Assembly (NCBI GenBank): GCA_037189845.1 | Contig: JBBCIS010000005.1 | Span: forward strand, 1-64,000 | From: JAMLHH01 sp037189845 | GTDB taxonomy: Bacteria; Bacteroidota; Bacteroidia; Chitinophagales; JADIYW01 | Reading direction: 5' to 3' | Length of the DNA stretch: 64,000 bases | Shown here: positions 63,919-64,000 of the stretch, one piece after another | Layout of the letters: the number at the start of each line of letters is the position of its first letter | How positions within the stretch are numbered: the first letter of the stretch is position 1 | Translations under genes and position numbers: made by a program | Notes under the pieces: generated by a model | Database searches by the model: none | What the model was told of the DNA's origin: nothing | What the model saw: the letters and a program-made list of their open reading frames with translations, nothing else

Positions 63919-63926
63919 CAAAGATA
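63919..63926 (-). promoter_or_regulatory. Bacteroidota -7 box of ABC transporter operon
   Basis: TATCTTTG on the minus strand. A TTTG lies 21 bases upstream, a spacing also seen at 23000-23032. The remaining sequence to 64000 shows no gene. Confidence 0.6.
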
Positions 63927-64000
63927 GCTGATAGTTAGTAACTTTTCCAAAGCTGTATGCCGGGACCAGAAAAGCTTTTGAAATTTATATCAACAGAATA

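Overview
The window reads as chromosomal DNA of a low-GC member of the Bacteroidota, outside the gut Bacteroidales. The evidence is: repeated Bacteroidota-type promoters (-7 box TAnnTTTG) in front of many genes; type IX secretion C-terminal domains of both kinds (type A on the SGNH hydrolase, type B/CHU_C on the 1-kDa-residue repeat adhesin); a GldH-like gliding lipoprotein; two SusC/FhuA-like TonB receptors with carboxypeptidase-regulatory N-domains; DUF4270 and DUF5686 proteins; and many lipoproteins. No rRNA, tRNA or CRISPR array was recognised.

Layout. 1-4.7 kb (minus strand): an array of four small-lipoprotein genes. Each is followed within 0-7 bases by the start of a secreted protein. 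One of these is an intact-looking metzincin metalloprotease that runs off the left edge; the other three are stubs of 14-42 codons. 4.8-7 kb: a Tat-type GMC oxidoreductase and a lipoprotein. 7.1-10.5 kb: thiM-thiE-thiD thiamine salvage operon plus a phosphatase-fold protein and a DUF1398 protein. 10.6-16.8 kb: 16-repeat adhesin, patatin/beta-barrel protein and a lipoprotein with a glycine-rich tail. 17-28.5 kb: thrC, a DUF5686 outer-membrane protein, a DUF2459 protein, a carboxynorspermidine/saccharopine dehydrogenase, a TonB receptor, an FKBP lipoprotein, a sterol-desaturase-like enzyme and gldH. 28.5-39 kb: conserved housekeeping block with ligA, glmS, DUF4270 and starch-synthase-like genes on the minus strand, diverging from panC-panD-flippase-rfaE2-acyl-CoA dehydrogenase on the plus strand. 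39-41.2 kb: cold-shock cluster (DEAD-box helicase, two cold-shock-domain proteins) with a long structured leader. 41.3-48 kb: accessory region with a large helical unknown, an IS3 OrfA remnant, an unknown membrane protein, a trypsin-like protease, a lipoprotein, a FUSC transporter and an AAA ATPase broken by one in-frame TAA. 48-55.3 kb: methyltransferase, a tandem-duplicated PKD-like lipoprotein whose duplication carried a stub of the neighbouring hydrolase gene, an L,D-transpeptidase and two tandem PI-PLC-like lipoproteins. 55.5-61 kb: queA, a TonB receptor whose promoter overlaps a palindrome, and an SGNH hydrolase. 61.1-63.9 kb: a TrpXYZ-like ABC importer operon behind a three-hairpin leader.

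How it fits together. Much of the accessory content is cell-envelope and secreted material: lipoproteins, T9SS cargo, proteases, phospholipases and TonB receptors. Two independent loci (1-4.7 kb and 49-51.3 kb) show the same birth mechanism, in which a lipoprotein gene was duplicated in tandem together with the first codons of the next gene. Function assignments rest on motifs read by eye; no search was run.
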